In this document: piece by piece, positions 56,470 to 64,000 of the stretch
Numbering within the stretch: the stretch's first letter is position 1
Layout of the letters: each line of letters starts with the position of its first letter
NCBI GenBank assembly: GCA_004431415.1
Contig: QPMI01000603.1
Span: 186,001 to 250,000 of the forward strand
Direction of reading: 5' to 3'
DNA length: 64,000 nt
Source of the DNA: Cyanophora paradoxa
Lineage: Eukaryota > Glaucocystophyceae > Cyanophorales > Cyanophoraceae
Made by a program: the position numbers and the translations under genes
The notes under the pieces: model-generated
Databases searched by the model: none
What the model saw: the letters and a program-made list of their open reading frames with translations, nothing else
Told to the model about the DNA's origin: nothing

Positions 56470-56900
56470 GCGTCTTATCGAGAGGGGGGCACGACCGTGA
56501 CGTGGGGCCTGGCGGTGCGCGCAGGTGTGTGTCGCGATCGCGATCCCGATCTCGGTGCGCGCGACGACGAGATCGGCGGTCTCGCTCGTCCTTGCCCAGG
56601 CGTGGCCGCGAAGTGTGATGCCGTGATTGCAGAGAACCTGCGGGCCACCTACACTGCGCGCGCCCCGAGGGGCACCACTGACCTGGGAGGACGAGTTGGT
56701 CCGCGTGCAACTCATCGCCGGGCGCCGAGATGGAGTTGAGCTGAAGGCCTCCCGCGGCAGGACCGGCGCGACGGAGGTAGCGAGTTAGAAACTCGCGAGG
56801 TTCGGCGTTGTGCAGGCTGAGCTGCATTTTGGTCGCTTCGGCGGTCGAAAGCACGCCCGCGAGCTGCTCAGAGGGCATACAACGCTACTTACTGCTGCTG
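56470..56900 (-). pseudogene. 5' end of element 1 gag frame
   Basis: Frame from about 56878 (MPSEQLAGVLSTAEATKMQL) to the insertion point of element 2. It continues in the same frame at 44948. A His/Arg/Asp-rich run (RDRDRDRDTH) precedes the break. It starts just after A1 of element 1. Confidence 0.6.
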
Positions 56901-57230
56901 CGCGAGGCTATTCTCGCGATTTATTTAGAGGTGCGGCCGCACGGGCGCGGTCGCGTCCGTGCGGTCGCGCAAGCAACTGGCTCTAACTGGCGGGGGCCGG
57001 CCTAATATTCCCGGCGAAGCCGGGGGGCTACCCTGTCCGGCCGCCGGGGGATAATTCGGCACGCGCCCCATGACGATTGTTGTCGTGAGATTGCGCAATT
57101 TACGCAATTAACGTGAGGGCCCCCGGGGCCGCGGGTTCGATCCCGCTTGGCCGCGAAACTGGCGACTCGGCTAATTTTGGCACTTCCGGCTCGCACAAAT
57201 CTTCGTCTACGCCTTGCGCGCATACGACGT
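56901..57230 (-). repeat. A1 repeat of element 1
   Basis: Nearly identical to A2 at 37174-37502. This is the 5' outer repeat of element 1 on the minus strand. Confidence 0.88.
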
Positions 57231-57632
57231 TTTATGCGGGGCCTCTCGTGCTTTTTTCTCCGCCGAGCGCCCAGAGTATGTAATATATTGATTCACTTCA
57301 ACTCGAGCATCTAGCTATCTCGAGCTGATCGTGAAGAGGGAGCACGGTTCGCGGCGCGAACCGGAGAGGCAATCCCCGTGTGGTCACGGTTTCCTTGCGC
57401 TCTCTAGCCGAGGATACTGGCTGATGCTTCCCCAGGGGTCCACATCGTGTGCGTTTTTTCTAGCGAGCTACTGCGAGTCTAGAATTGCTGTACCCGAGCC
57501 CGGCACCTCGAGGGTGCCGAGCGGGCCTCTTGGAGAGGTGGGGTACAGCGACCGCTGGTAAGTGCAGCGGTCTGAGACTTAGGCAGGAGTTCATTGGTGG
57601 GCCGGGGGGCGGAGCCCGCCGGGCCCAAACCA
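57231..57632 (-). repeat. Extra B repeat beside A1
   Basis: Third B copy, outside A1. It is about 3 bp shorter than B1 through single-base losses. A simple insertion of element 1 would not have it. Confidence 0.88.
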
Positions 57633-57863
57633 AGCAAGGGCCAGGTCTCAAGCAGCAGCAGCTAGGTGGAATTTAAAAGTTTTATTCTCGTGCACACGTG
57701 CGAACAGGGTTGCACGGCTGGGAAAGCTGGAACTGAAGTCCGGTTCAAGCGAAGGCGACGCCTTCGGCCTCCAGGGCGACGGTGTAATCGTCGACATAGC
57801 GCTGGGGGACCATCGATGTGAGAGCCCAGCGGCCGTGGCGGCGGAGCCAGGTGGCGGAGGCGC
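57633..57863 (-). pseudogene. 3' fragment of a second recombinase gene
   Basis: Copy of 37909-38139: the 3' untranslated stretch and the last about 38 codons of the element 1 recombinase (RRHGRWALTSMVPQRYVDDY included). It is cut at 57863, where the zinc-knuckle gene resumes. Confidence 0.85.
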
Positions 57864-58645
57864 TCTCTGAGGACGAGGAGGATGTCATTGCCGGCGTGCA
57901 GCGTCGCGAGCAGTTCGGCGGTGCAGCTACACACGAGGAAGCTCTGGCCGCACAGCAGTTCCCGAATCTCGAGTTGCCGGTTCCAGACCAGCCAGGCCCC
58001 AGTCGGCACACTCGGCACCGCCGCGGCCCGGTTCCCGTCGTCCCGCTCAACAACGCTACGACAGCCCCTGCCGGTGAGCTCAACGAGTACATTAAGCAGC
58101 AGATTCAGAAGGGCATAGACCGAGGGGTAGAGTCCATTCGGGAGCAGCAGCAGCAAATTGCTCAGGAGCAGCAGCGCGAGCAGCATGAAGCCATGCAGCT
58201 TAAGAATACCTGGCTTCGGGACTTTGCTTTCCAGCTGGCGCAGCTGCGCTTCCAGCTCAAGGGGCTCCTTTCGTGTGTCGCCTGTGCAGCAACCATCAAA
58301 GCATGCTTGAAGTCGCTCGAGGAGCTTAAGAAGAAGATAGATATTCGTGACAAAGGCGGCGAGAAGACAGCCGAGGCGCTCGCAGCCGTGCCGGAGGAGC
58401 TCCGCGCACAGACCGCCTCGATCACCTATGCGCTTCGTGTGGCCGGCGTCGGCGCTGGCAGTTCGTACGCACCAGCTGAGCGCCAGCCGTCTAGCTATCG
58501 GCCCCCGCAGCGGCAGCGCGTCGAACGCGAGCAGGCGCCCACCGCCCAGCGGAACGGCGGCGCGTGCTTTAGGTGCAACCAGCATGGCCACCATGTGAAG
58601 GATTGCACCAACCCGCCGCGCCCGGATTGGCGCGAGAAGAAGTAG
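57864..58645 (+). pseudogene. Zinc-knuckle gene, 3' part
   Basis: It starts abruptly with SEDEEDVIAGVQRREQF, repeating 198 bp of 36305-36502 with one visible change (C to T), then continues past the break. Downstream are a Gln-rich coiled coil (REQQQQIAQEQQREQHEAMQ), a helical region (LKSLEELKKKIDIRDKGG) and a zinc knuckle CFRCNQHGHHVKDC (CX2CX4HX4C) near the C-terminus, ending WREKK-stop at 58645. With the 5' part this would be a gene of about 440 residues. The knuckle points to RNA or single-stranded DNA binding, as in Gag or CNBP-type proteins. Whether it is a host gene or an old gag is open. An AATAAA lies at about 58778. Confidence 0.72.
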
Positions 58646-58902
58646 GCGGCTTCCTGTGCCCAGCCTTTCGGGCGCAGCTGTAGAGTGCTAGGTTTTCGTT
58701 TTCGTGTGGCCCTAGTCTTGGCATGTGCATGTGCTCGTAGCTGTGCTGTGCGCATGCTGTGTGTGTGCCATGAAGGAATAAATATGGGCTTTCTTATGTG
58801 TGTTTGAGCTTGCATTGCGTTTGTGGTGCTTTGTGGTGGACACTAGCACTGGCTTGGCCATGTGCATGACTTTGTGATCACTCCAAGAGGCTTGTGATTA
58901 TC
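58646..58902 (+). other. 3' flank of the zinc-knuckle gene
   Basis: T/G-rich, with TGTGCATGTGC words and GGAATAAATATGG at about 58776, a good polyadenylation signal. It ends at the T run that I read as the A-tail of the neighbouring LINE. Confidence 0.55.
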
Positions 58903-58912
58903 TTTTTTTTTT
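58903..58912 (-). other. A-tail of the LINE-like element
   Basis: Ten T on the plus strand are ten A on the minus strand, at the 3' limit of the element. Confidence 0.45.
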
Positions 58913-58928
58913 GCAAAAGTGGACGTCG

Positions 58929-58958
58929 CATTGATACACCACGGCACATGTATCAATG
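58929..58958 (-). other. 3' stem-loop, 10-bp stem, 10-nt loop
   Basis: CATTGATACA and TGTATCAATG are perfect complements separated by CCACGGCACA. The hairpin ends 16 nt before the A-tail. Confidence 0.75.
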
Positions 58959-59900
58959 TTCTACGTGACGTGCCCTTCCGACCGGTCATCTATCTAGCCG
59001 AGGGTGCTAGCTAGGTGCCGGCCATGGGTCGCTCAATATGGGAGGTTCGCCTGAGTGGGGGAGCCATGGTTTTCGGTGATAGCCGTAACCAGACCCACGC
59101 GCCCACCCCTTGATCAACTCCTCCATCCCTCATGAGCCCTGGAAGTGAAATGTCTCGCAGTCCGCCGCGCGCCCTCCCTTGCCGCCGCTCCGCCACGCCT
59201 CCTCCTCCCCACTCCGCCTCCTCCCTCCTCCTCACCTGCGCCCCAGGACCCCGATTAATCGGTGTCCCGTTTTGTCGAGGTGAAGAAGGTGGTAGGAGGA
59301 AGATATGAGGAAGGAGAGGGAGTGGGCGGAGGCAGCAGCTTGGGGCGGGCAGCGGATGCGGGCAAGGCAGGGAGAGGTGCCGGGACGGCAGAGTGGAGAG
59401 AGCGTGGGCACTGACAGGCGACGCAGAGAGCTGGGAGTGCGGAGACGAGGCGGGCCGCGAGGGTCGGGAGGGGTCGACCGGTTAGAGGGGGGGCCGAGGC
59501 CAGGGGGTGGCCGAAGCCATGGGGTTGGCCGAAGCCAGGGGGTGGCCGAAGCCGATGGGGTGGCCGAAGCCAAAGGGGGGCCGAGGCCATTGGGGGGCCG
59601 AAGCCATAGGGGTGGCCGGAGCCAGCGGGGGTCTGACACTTGAGGGCCGGTTGGGGCCGGGGGAGACCGTAGGGGCCGAGGGGCAGCGTCTTGCGAGGTC
59701 CCGAGCGGGGGGTCAGCTGAAGCAAGGGGGGGAGGGGAGTTGGCTGCTTGCAGCGTCGTAAGTGGTTTGTACACTCCGGGTGCAAAGAGGACGTGATTGT
59801 GGGTTGCCCCGTGGGTATCGGCACCGTTCGCGCTTTTTTGGTCATGCGCCTGGGAGTCTTGCGGCCGGTTGCCTTTCTTTTTGCCGTAGGTACGGGCGGG
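58959..59900. other. 3' untranslated region of the LINE-like element
   Basis: No conserved frame. It contains the minisatellite at 59480-59640. Frames on the minus strand here are only translations of the repeat. Confidence 0.5.
59480..59640. repeat. Minisatellite with GGCCGAAGCCA core
   Basis: About seven degenerate copies of GGGGTGGCCGAAGCCA, spaced about 19-27 bp. Confidence 0.75.
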
Positions 59901-60079
59901 GCGGTGTAGAGGCGGGAGGGGAGGGTCGCGGGGCGCGGGCATTTGGTGCCGGGGCGGAGGGGGTATCGGCTGTCCGTTTACGTGAGGCAGGCGACGGGCG
60001 TGTTCGTTTCGGGGAGGGGCCAGGGGGGCCCCGGAGCGGGGCGTTTGGAAGGTTGGGTAGTGTTCGTAGGACCCGCGGG

Positions 60080-60480
60080 CGAAGCGGGCAGGATGCCAGT
60101 GTCGGAGTTCTCGTGTGACTGTCGTGCTGGGGTACCGCAGGTGGGAGGCAGGCAGGAGGTGATCTCAGGGCGGGCGGGGCATTTTCCCCGTCTGGCGTCG
60201 GAGTGGGCCTGGAGGGCAGATGCAGAGGCGAACCGAGTGCCGCAGGTGCAGGAGAAGTCAGACGTCCGGCGGCGGGTCCTGCATCGGGCAGCTGGGGGAG
60301 GGGGGCCTGGGGTGAGGGGCGACGGGGAGTCGTGCAATTGCTTGGCGGAAGTTTTCCAAGAGAATCCATGGTTGGCCTTCCGAGCCCAATTCGCAGCAGA
60401 AGTCGGTGATGGAGATGGTATCATGGAGGGAGGGGGCGGGGGGAGGGCGGGGGGGAGGGGGGGGACTGGGCGGCTGCACT
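60080..60480 (-). pseudogene. C2H2/C2HC-like zinc finger at the LINE C-terminus
   Basis: One frame reads FSCTCGTRFASASALQAHSD followed by ARRGKC: C-X-C-X12-H then C, with the hydrophobic positions of a zinc finger. It follows the zinc-binding segment in the same element after a frame change. Probably nucleic-acid binding. Confidence 0.5.
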
Positions 60481-60519
60481 AGAGGCGAGCGGGAGGGTTT
60501 GGAGTCTGCATGTTTGCGG

Positions 60520-61440
60520 TACCGACGTTTGGTTCTGTCATTGATGCCGTGTCGGAGCTCCCAGGCGTGGTTGCGGGCGCAGCGGTCTCTCCAGATCGCA
60601 CGGAGGTGTTGGTCGAGGAGCAGCGCTAGGTCTTTTTGGATTGACGATGAGGTGGTCTTGTTGATGCCCAGAGCTGTGCAGAGGGCAGGCAGTCCTGCCG
60701 GGGTACCGAGGCGCAGGAGAGCGAGGGCGGGGAAGGGAAGCATGTCGGCCAGGGCCGGGCTGAGTTTTTTCCATAGTGTATCGGCGAGGCCGGGGGGGCG
60801 GAAGAGAGCCGGATTTGCGGTGGGGGAGAGAAGGGCGGAATGGAGGGAGAGGCGGGGTCAGGAGAAACGAGGCGGAGGAAGGGGAAGAGTTGAAAGATGG
60901 TATCGTCGTGTCCTAGTGGTTTGGGCGAGTGGCGGAGAACCCGGGTACGGAGGAAGGTCACGAGTGCGTCCTGGAAAGCTTGGAGAAGGAGGCGAGCGGC
61001 GGGGCAAGTAAATATGTGGACGAAGTCTTCGGGGGGGTGGGTTGTGGGGTCGGGCGGTCTGGGGTCTGCGGCCACCGGTGGGGAAAAGGGCGAGGGGGAG
61101 CCCGGGGGGTGCATGTGGCAGGGGCGGGGAGGGGGGGGTGGGGAAGCAGCATCTTCGGGGATGGGGCAGGGGTGGGAGGGAGTGACAGAAGGGCAGTGGG
61201 CGGTGCCGTCGGGAAGAGAGGGCCGTAGAGGTCGGGGTCGTGGAGGAGGCGGATGGTGAGGGAGGGAAGGCTTCCAAGCATGCATTGGAATCTGACTTTG
61301 CGGAGGTGGTCGCCTGTGGGGGTGCGGCGGTCCGGTGGCTTGTCGGACACTAGGGAGAGGGCTGGAGCGAGGGTAACATGGGGGTTGCTGAGGATGGCCC
61401 CCGCGTTGCGAAGTTGGCGCCAGTCAAGGTATTGGGAGAG
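60520..61440 (-). pseudogene. LINE ORF2 C-terminal zinc-binding segment
   Basis: In minus order: LRKVRFQCMLGSLPSLTIRL and HDPDLYGPLF (61.3-61.2 kb), a CPSVTPSHPCPIPEDA stretch in another frame, EDFVHIFTCPAARLLLQAF (about 61030), then LCTALGINKTTSSSIQKDLA, LLLDQHLRAIWRDRCARNHA and WELRH (about 60680-60530). The pattern (short helix, Cys-X-Cys, ED..H.F.CP, and IW..R...W) is that found after RT in many LINEs. At least two frame changes are needed to read it through. Confidence 0.55.
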
Positions 61441-62200
61441 GGAGGCTTCGGCTAGGAAGTGAGGGCGGGGGTCCCCCTCGACGCGGTACGCGTGGAGTAT
61501 GCCTCGGTAGGGCTCGGCCCCGGGGACTGGGCCGTGGGATAGTGGGGGCGGGAGGCCAACACGGATGAGGAAGCATTTGAAACTGTGGGGAATGAAAAGA
61601 AGGGCGGAGAGGGGGCGTCGGGGCTGTTTTAGCAAGCTTGTCAACGGCGTCATTGTGGCGGTTGTCAGGGTGTAGGCTGGGTTCGGGATACGATTCTTAG
61701 CCGGGGTGCGGGCCGCCTCTTTCTGTGCGGCTGTTTTGGATGTTTTGGCGGACCGTGGTTGCGGCAGGGTGGCTTCACGGTGAGCGGCTTCAGTTAGGAT
61801 GGACGCCGCTTCGAGTGGGGTAACGTGGGACGGCCGGAAGAGACGGCGCGCTGTGGCGGAGGCTTCGTTGCGAGCCAGGTTGGCGAGCTGAGAGGCGAGT
61901 TCTTGGGCGTAGCGGGCGCCGGGAGGGAGGGGGGCGGCGGGCCCTTCGGGGCGGGGCGGGGGAGACTCAAGCACAGTTGGGGAGCGCGGGAGGGCTGGAT
62001 GGTTGGGAGAGGATGGTGGGGAGTCGAGGGTAGGGAGGGTGCCGCCGGTGGAGACTGGGGGGCGGCGCGGCGGATGGGTACGCCCGGGGAAGGTCGGCGG
62101 GGGCCGGAGGGCCGGGAGGGTTGGGCTGCAGCATAGGGGGTCAAGGGTGACGGACCCGTAGCAGAGGCTGAGGGCAATATATTCACGGTATCTGCGGAGC
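61441..62200 (-). pseudogene. Unassigned middle region of the LINE-like ORF
   Basis: Open for about 250 codons in one frame: Pro/Ser-rich, then ELASQLANLARNEASATARR, LTEAAHREATLPQPR and ALLFIPHSFKCFLIRVGLPP. It is homogeneous with the flanking coding parts, but no family is recognised. Confidence 0.4.
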
Positions 62201-62990
62201 GCTGCAGCGTCGGCCTGAATGTAGGCTGGGGGCGGGGCAGGTCCGACGGGTAAGTGCTGAGGAGCGACTGAGTAGGTCAGCTGTGAGGAGGAGGAGTGGA
62301 CCGCAGGCCGTGCTGTTTGGGGGCTGGAGAACGGAGAGGGATGTCTCCGGGCGTAGATAGGTCCATCTGCAGAAGGGAGTGGGGGGGAGGGGAGATCCAG
62401 AGTCGCGCTGACTCCAAGTGGCCGCCAAGTCTTGTGCAAAGGAGACAAGGTGATCAGGGACGTCGAGGGAGCCATTGTAGAAGTAGAATGAGCGCGTCTG
62501 TGGAAATAGAGCAAGTAGGTGCCAGTGTCCCGGAGGTCTGCTGGAGGAAGGGGTCAGCGAGGGGGCTGGTGGGGTCTGTTGAATTGGGCAATAGGTGAGG
62601 ATGGGGACGAGAACGAGGCGGGCATCGAGGAGTCGTCCGTGGGGGATGTATCGGTGTAGGGGGAGGAGGGCAGAACCCCGAGAGTCGAAGTGGGAGGCTG
62701 CGCTAGCAGGGTAGGAGCTGGACGATAGGAAGTGAGCAGGGTGGGGCGAGGCCAGGGCGGCTTCACGGGAAGAGAGCAGGTCAAAAAAGGCTTCCACGAG
62801 GGGGAGGCTGAGGGGGCATTCGGACGGAGGTATAAAAGGTCGCCTCGTCGAATGAGTGAGTAACAGTGAGGGTCGGCTCGGGGGCGGTGGGAGGGGGGCT
62901 TCGACGCGAGGGTTTGCTCCGCGCAATAATCATTGTCTGCGAAGCGGAAGGCATTCCCCAGCCAGCTTTTCTCCGCCAGCGTCAGCGGGC
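62201..62990 (-). pseudogene. Ulp1-like (C48) cysteine protease domain
   Basis: The domain opens with PLSLPLVEAFFDLLSSREAA. Its core is GHWHLLALFPQTRSFYFYNG with the expected His (HW), Asn at the Asp position, and NSTACGPLLLLTADLLS with the nucleophile Cys (about 62530 to 62280). The order H, N/D, C and the hydrophobic strands fit SUMO-protease-type C48 peptidases, which several transposon families carry. The part just upstream (SWLGNAFRFADNDYCAEQ) lies in another frame, so the copy is shifted near 62930. Confidence 0.6.
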
Positions 62991-63389
62991 GAGGGAGGGG
63001 GAATTCAGTCGGGTGGACGGGGGTTCGGCCTGGGGAGGCAAGCGCAGCTGGGTGGGCCGCGGGCGCCGGAGGGCGTGGGATTGAGGAGTGGGCGTGGGAG
63101 GGGGTGGAGGATGCGGGGAGGGGGAGGGAGTTGGGGGACCGGGGGTGTAAGGGCGGGGGGAAGGGGGGGACGGAAGGGAGGGGGGTGGGGTCTCGTTTGC
63201 GTCGGACCCGACGGCGGGCTTTTGCTGCCGTGTGCTGGAGGGGCGGGAGCTGGTGCGTGGGTCGTGCGCTGCCGTTTTGTTGTGAAAGCCGGGCCGTTGG
63301 CCTGGATTGTCCCCAGGAGGACCTCAGGGTCCCGGAGGAGGAGAGCGGCCGCCCAGCGTTCCCGGTAGATGGGGCGTGGAAGGGGATGG

Positions 63390-63990
63390 GGCGGCCCCGT
63401 CCTTTGCCGTACAGGTGGACTTCCTCGCCGCGGCCAATGAACTCAGCGGCGGTCATGACGAAGAGAGCGTCTTCACCCGTGTGGACGTGTTTCCAAGCTT
63501 GCGTGGGGAAGGTGCTGGTGTCGTATTTCCAGGCCGAGCGTGGAGAGGGGTCGCCAGGGCGGAGGGTCGCCGTCCACCATTTGAGGACCCAGTCTTTAAG
63601 AAGGACCGTGACGTCGGAGGCGGGTTTGCGGGTGACGTCCAGGATGCGGATTTCGCGGAGGCGGGCTGAGATGATTGCTAGTCGCCAGGGTCGGGACCCA
63701 GAGGGTGGTAGGGGAAGGAGAATATAGTCGTACTCCGTTGGGGAGAAGGGGTGCGGGACGTAGGATCGGTCCGTTAGCGGCCGGCCTGCGCGGGTCTTGA
63801 GCGAGAGGGTGGAGGGGGCTGTGCCCATGAGGATTGAGGTTGCGTGGGAGGACGAAAGAAAGAGGCACTTGGGGTGGTGGGGGCGTGCAGCCGGAAGGAG
63901 ACTTGCCGGTTCTGAAGAAGTCTGAAGAAAGCGTCAATGGGTTCTGCAGGTATGGGTTGTTCGAGGAGAAGGGGTGTGGCCAGGTGGGCC
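63390..63990 (-). pseudogene. Degenerate Ulp1-like domain without catalytic residues
   Basis: It has the same layout as the domain at 62201-62990: PIDAFFRLLQNRQVSF, then RPWRLAIISARLREIRILDV and HTGEDALFVMTAAEFIG. At the catalytic His the sequence reads PW instead of HW. At the Cys-Gly it reads Glu-Asp. It is therefore a pseudo-protease domain in tandem with a catalytic-looking one. A frame change lies near 63830. The copy runs close to the window edge. Confidence 0.5.
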
Positions 63991-64000
63991 CCAGACCGGG

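Larger units (their letters stand above)
36503..57230 (-). mobile_element. Element 1: tyrosine-recombinase retrotransposon, PAT/Ngaro type
   Basis: Minus strand, about 9.2 kb once the nested element 2 (44949-56469) is removed. In element order: A1 (57230-56901), gag-like frames, RT, RNase H, tyrosine recombinase, B1 (37908-37504), A2 (37502-37174), a 267-bp spacer, B2 (36906-36503). A1 equals A2 and B1 equals B2, the split direct repeats of PAT/Ngaro-like elements, which replicate through a circle and integrate with the recombinase. No methyltransferase of the DIRS kind is seen. The left end joins the zinc-knuckle gene cleanly. To the right of A1 lies an extra B copy and a recombinase fragment. 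The frames up to the recombinase have several indels. Confidence 0.87.
58903..64000 (-). mobile_element. LINE-like retrotransposon, 3' part
   Basis: Minus-strand coding region running off the right edge. In element order: a degenerate Ulp1-like domain, an Ulp1-like domain with catalytic residues, a low-complexity linker, a LINE-type C-terminal zinc-binding segment with an IWRDRCARNHAW tail, a C2H2-like zinc finger, about 1 kb of 3' untranslated DNA with a minisatellite, a hairpin and an A-tail at 58912-58903. The zinc segment and tail are typical of the end of LINE ORF2. RT and endonuclease are not in the window and would lie beyond 64000. The frame is interrupted several times, so this copy is probably dead. 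An alternative is a DNA transposon that captured an Ulp1 gene. Confidence 0.5.

Noticed and set aside
38021-57230. Classification as DIRS-1 type
   Set aside because: DIRS-1 elements have inverted terminal repeats, an internal complementary region and often a methyltransferase; here the repeats are direct and split and no methyltransferase is seen.
36503-57863. CRISPR-like or LTR reading of the multiple direct repeats
   Set aside because: The repeats are 315-505 bp in A-B order around RT/recombinase genes, with no TG...CA ends and no spacers of equal size.
57662-58594. 310-codon minus-strand frame across the element 1/zinc-knuckle gene junction
   Set aside because: It spans two unrelated sequences and lies opposite a real frame with a zinc knuckle.
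59232-59942. 236-codon minus-strand frame rich in WLRPP/GLGPP
   Set aside because: It is the translation of the 59480-59640 minisatellite in the untranslated part of the LINE-like element.

Overview
This window is nuclear DNA of a eukaryote with a very GC-rich genome. It is most likely a unicellular alga, though the lineage cannot be fixed from sequence alone. The evidence is many short (about 50-100 nt) GC-rich introns with a CTGAC-like branch point just before CAG, a RWP-RK/NIN-like transcription factor, AATAAA signals, and several classes of retroelement. Some introns must be spliced with a GC donor instead of GT.

Layout. 1-10.3 kb: a tandem satellite of about 490 bp per unit. One unit is split by a 5.1 kb gag-only LTR retrotransposon with matching LTRs and a 5-bp target duplication. 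The satellite ends against a truncated unknown gene. 10.8-13.5 kb: a glutamine-rich gene, a first exon of another gene and an AT-richer, palindrome-dense spacer. 13.5-22.4 kb: a direct duplication of a module made of a diacylglycerol-lipase-like gene (+) and a RING-finger gene (-). The two modules are separated by a coiled-coil gene that grew by repeating an exon plus its intron. One RING copy has decayed. 22.5-35.8 kb: a dense block of intron-bearing host genes, namely an ABC transporter of the SbmA/BacA-ABCD type, a TPR-like protein (-), a START lipid-binding protein, a nucleoside-kinase-like protein (-) and the RWP-RK factor.

35.9-58.6 kb: a zinc-knuckle gene interrupted by about 21 kb of nested tyrosine-recombinase retrotransposons. 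Element 1 (minus strand, about 9.2 kb without its insert) and element 2 (plus strand, 11.5 kb, lying inside the gag region of element 1) both show the split-direct-repeat order A1-ORFs-B1-A2-B2 of PAT/Ngaro-type elements. Both carry reverse transcriptase, RNase H and tyrosine recombinase. Only the recombinase of element 1 is an intact frame. 58.9-64 kb: the 3' part of a LINE-like element (minus strand) with two Ulp1-like domains, a LINE-type C-terminal zinc-binding segment, a zinc finger, a 3' hairpin and an A-tail. Its reverse transcriptase, if present, lies beyond the right edge.

Host genes fall into lipid handling (lipases, START protein, ABC transporter), regulation (RWP-RK factor, RING ligase, Q-rich protein) and nucleotide metabolism. 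Exon limits were read by eye, so gene spans are approximate unless a splice site is named. Long arginine/proline-rich frames opposite the GC-rich genes are treated as composition artefacts.
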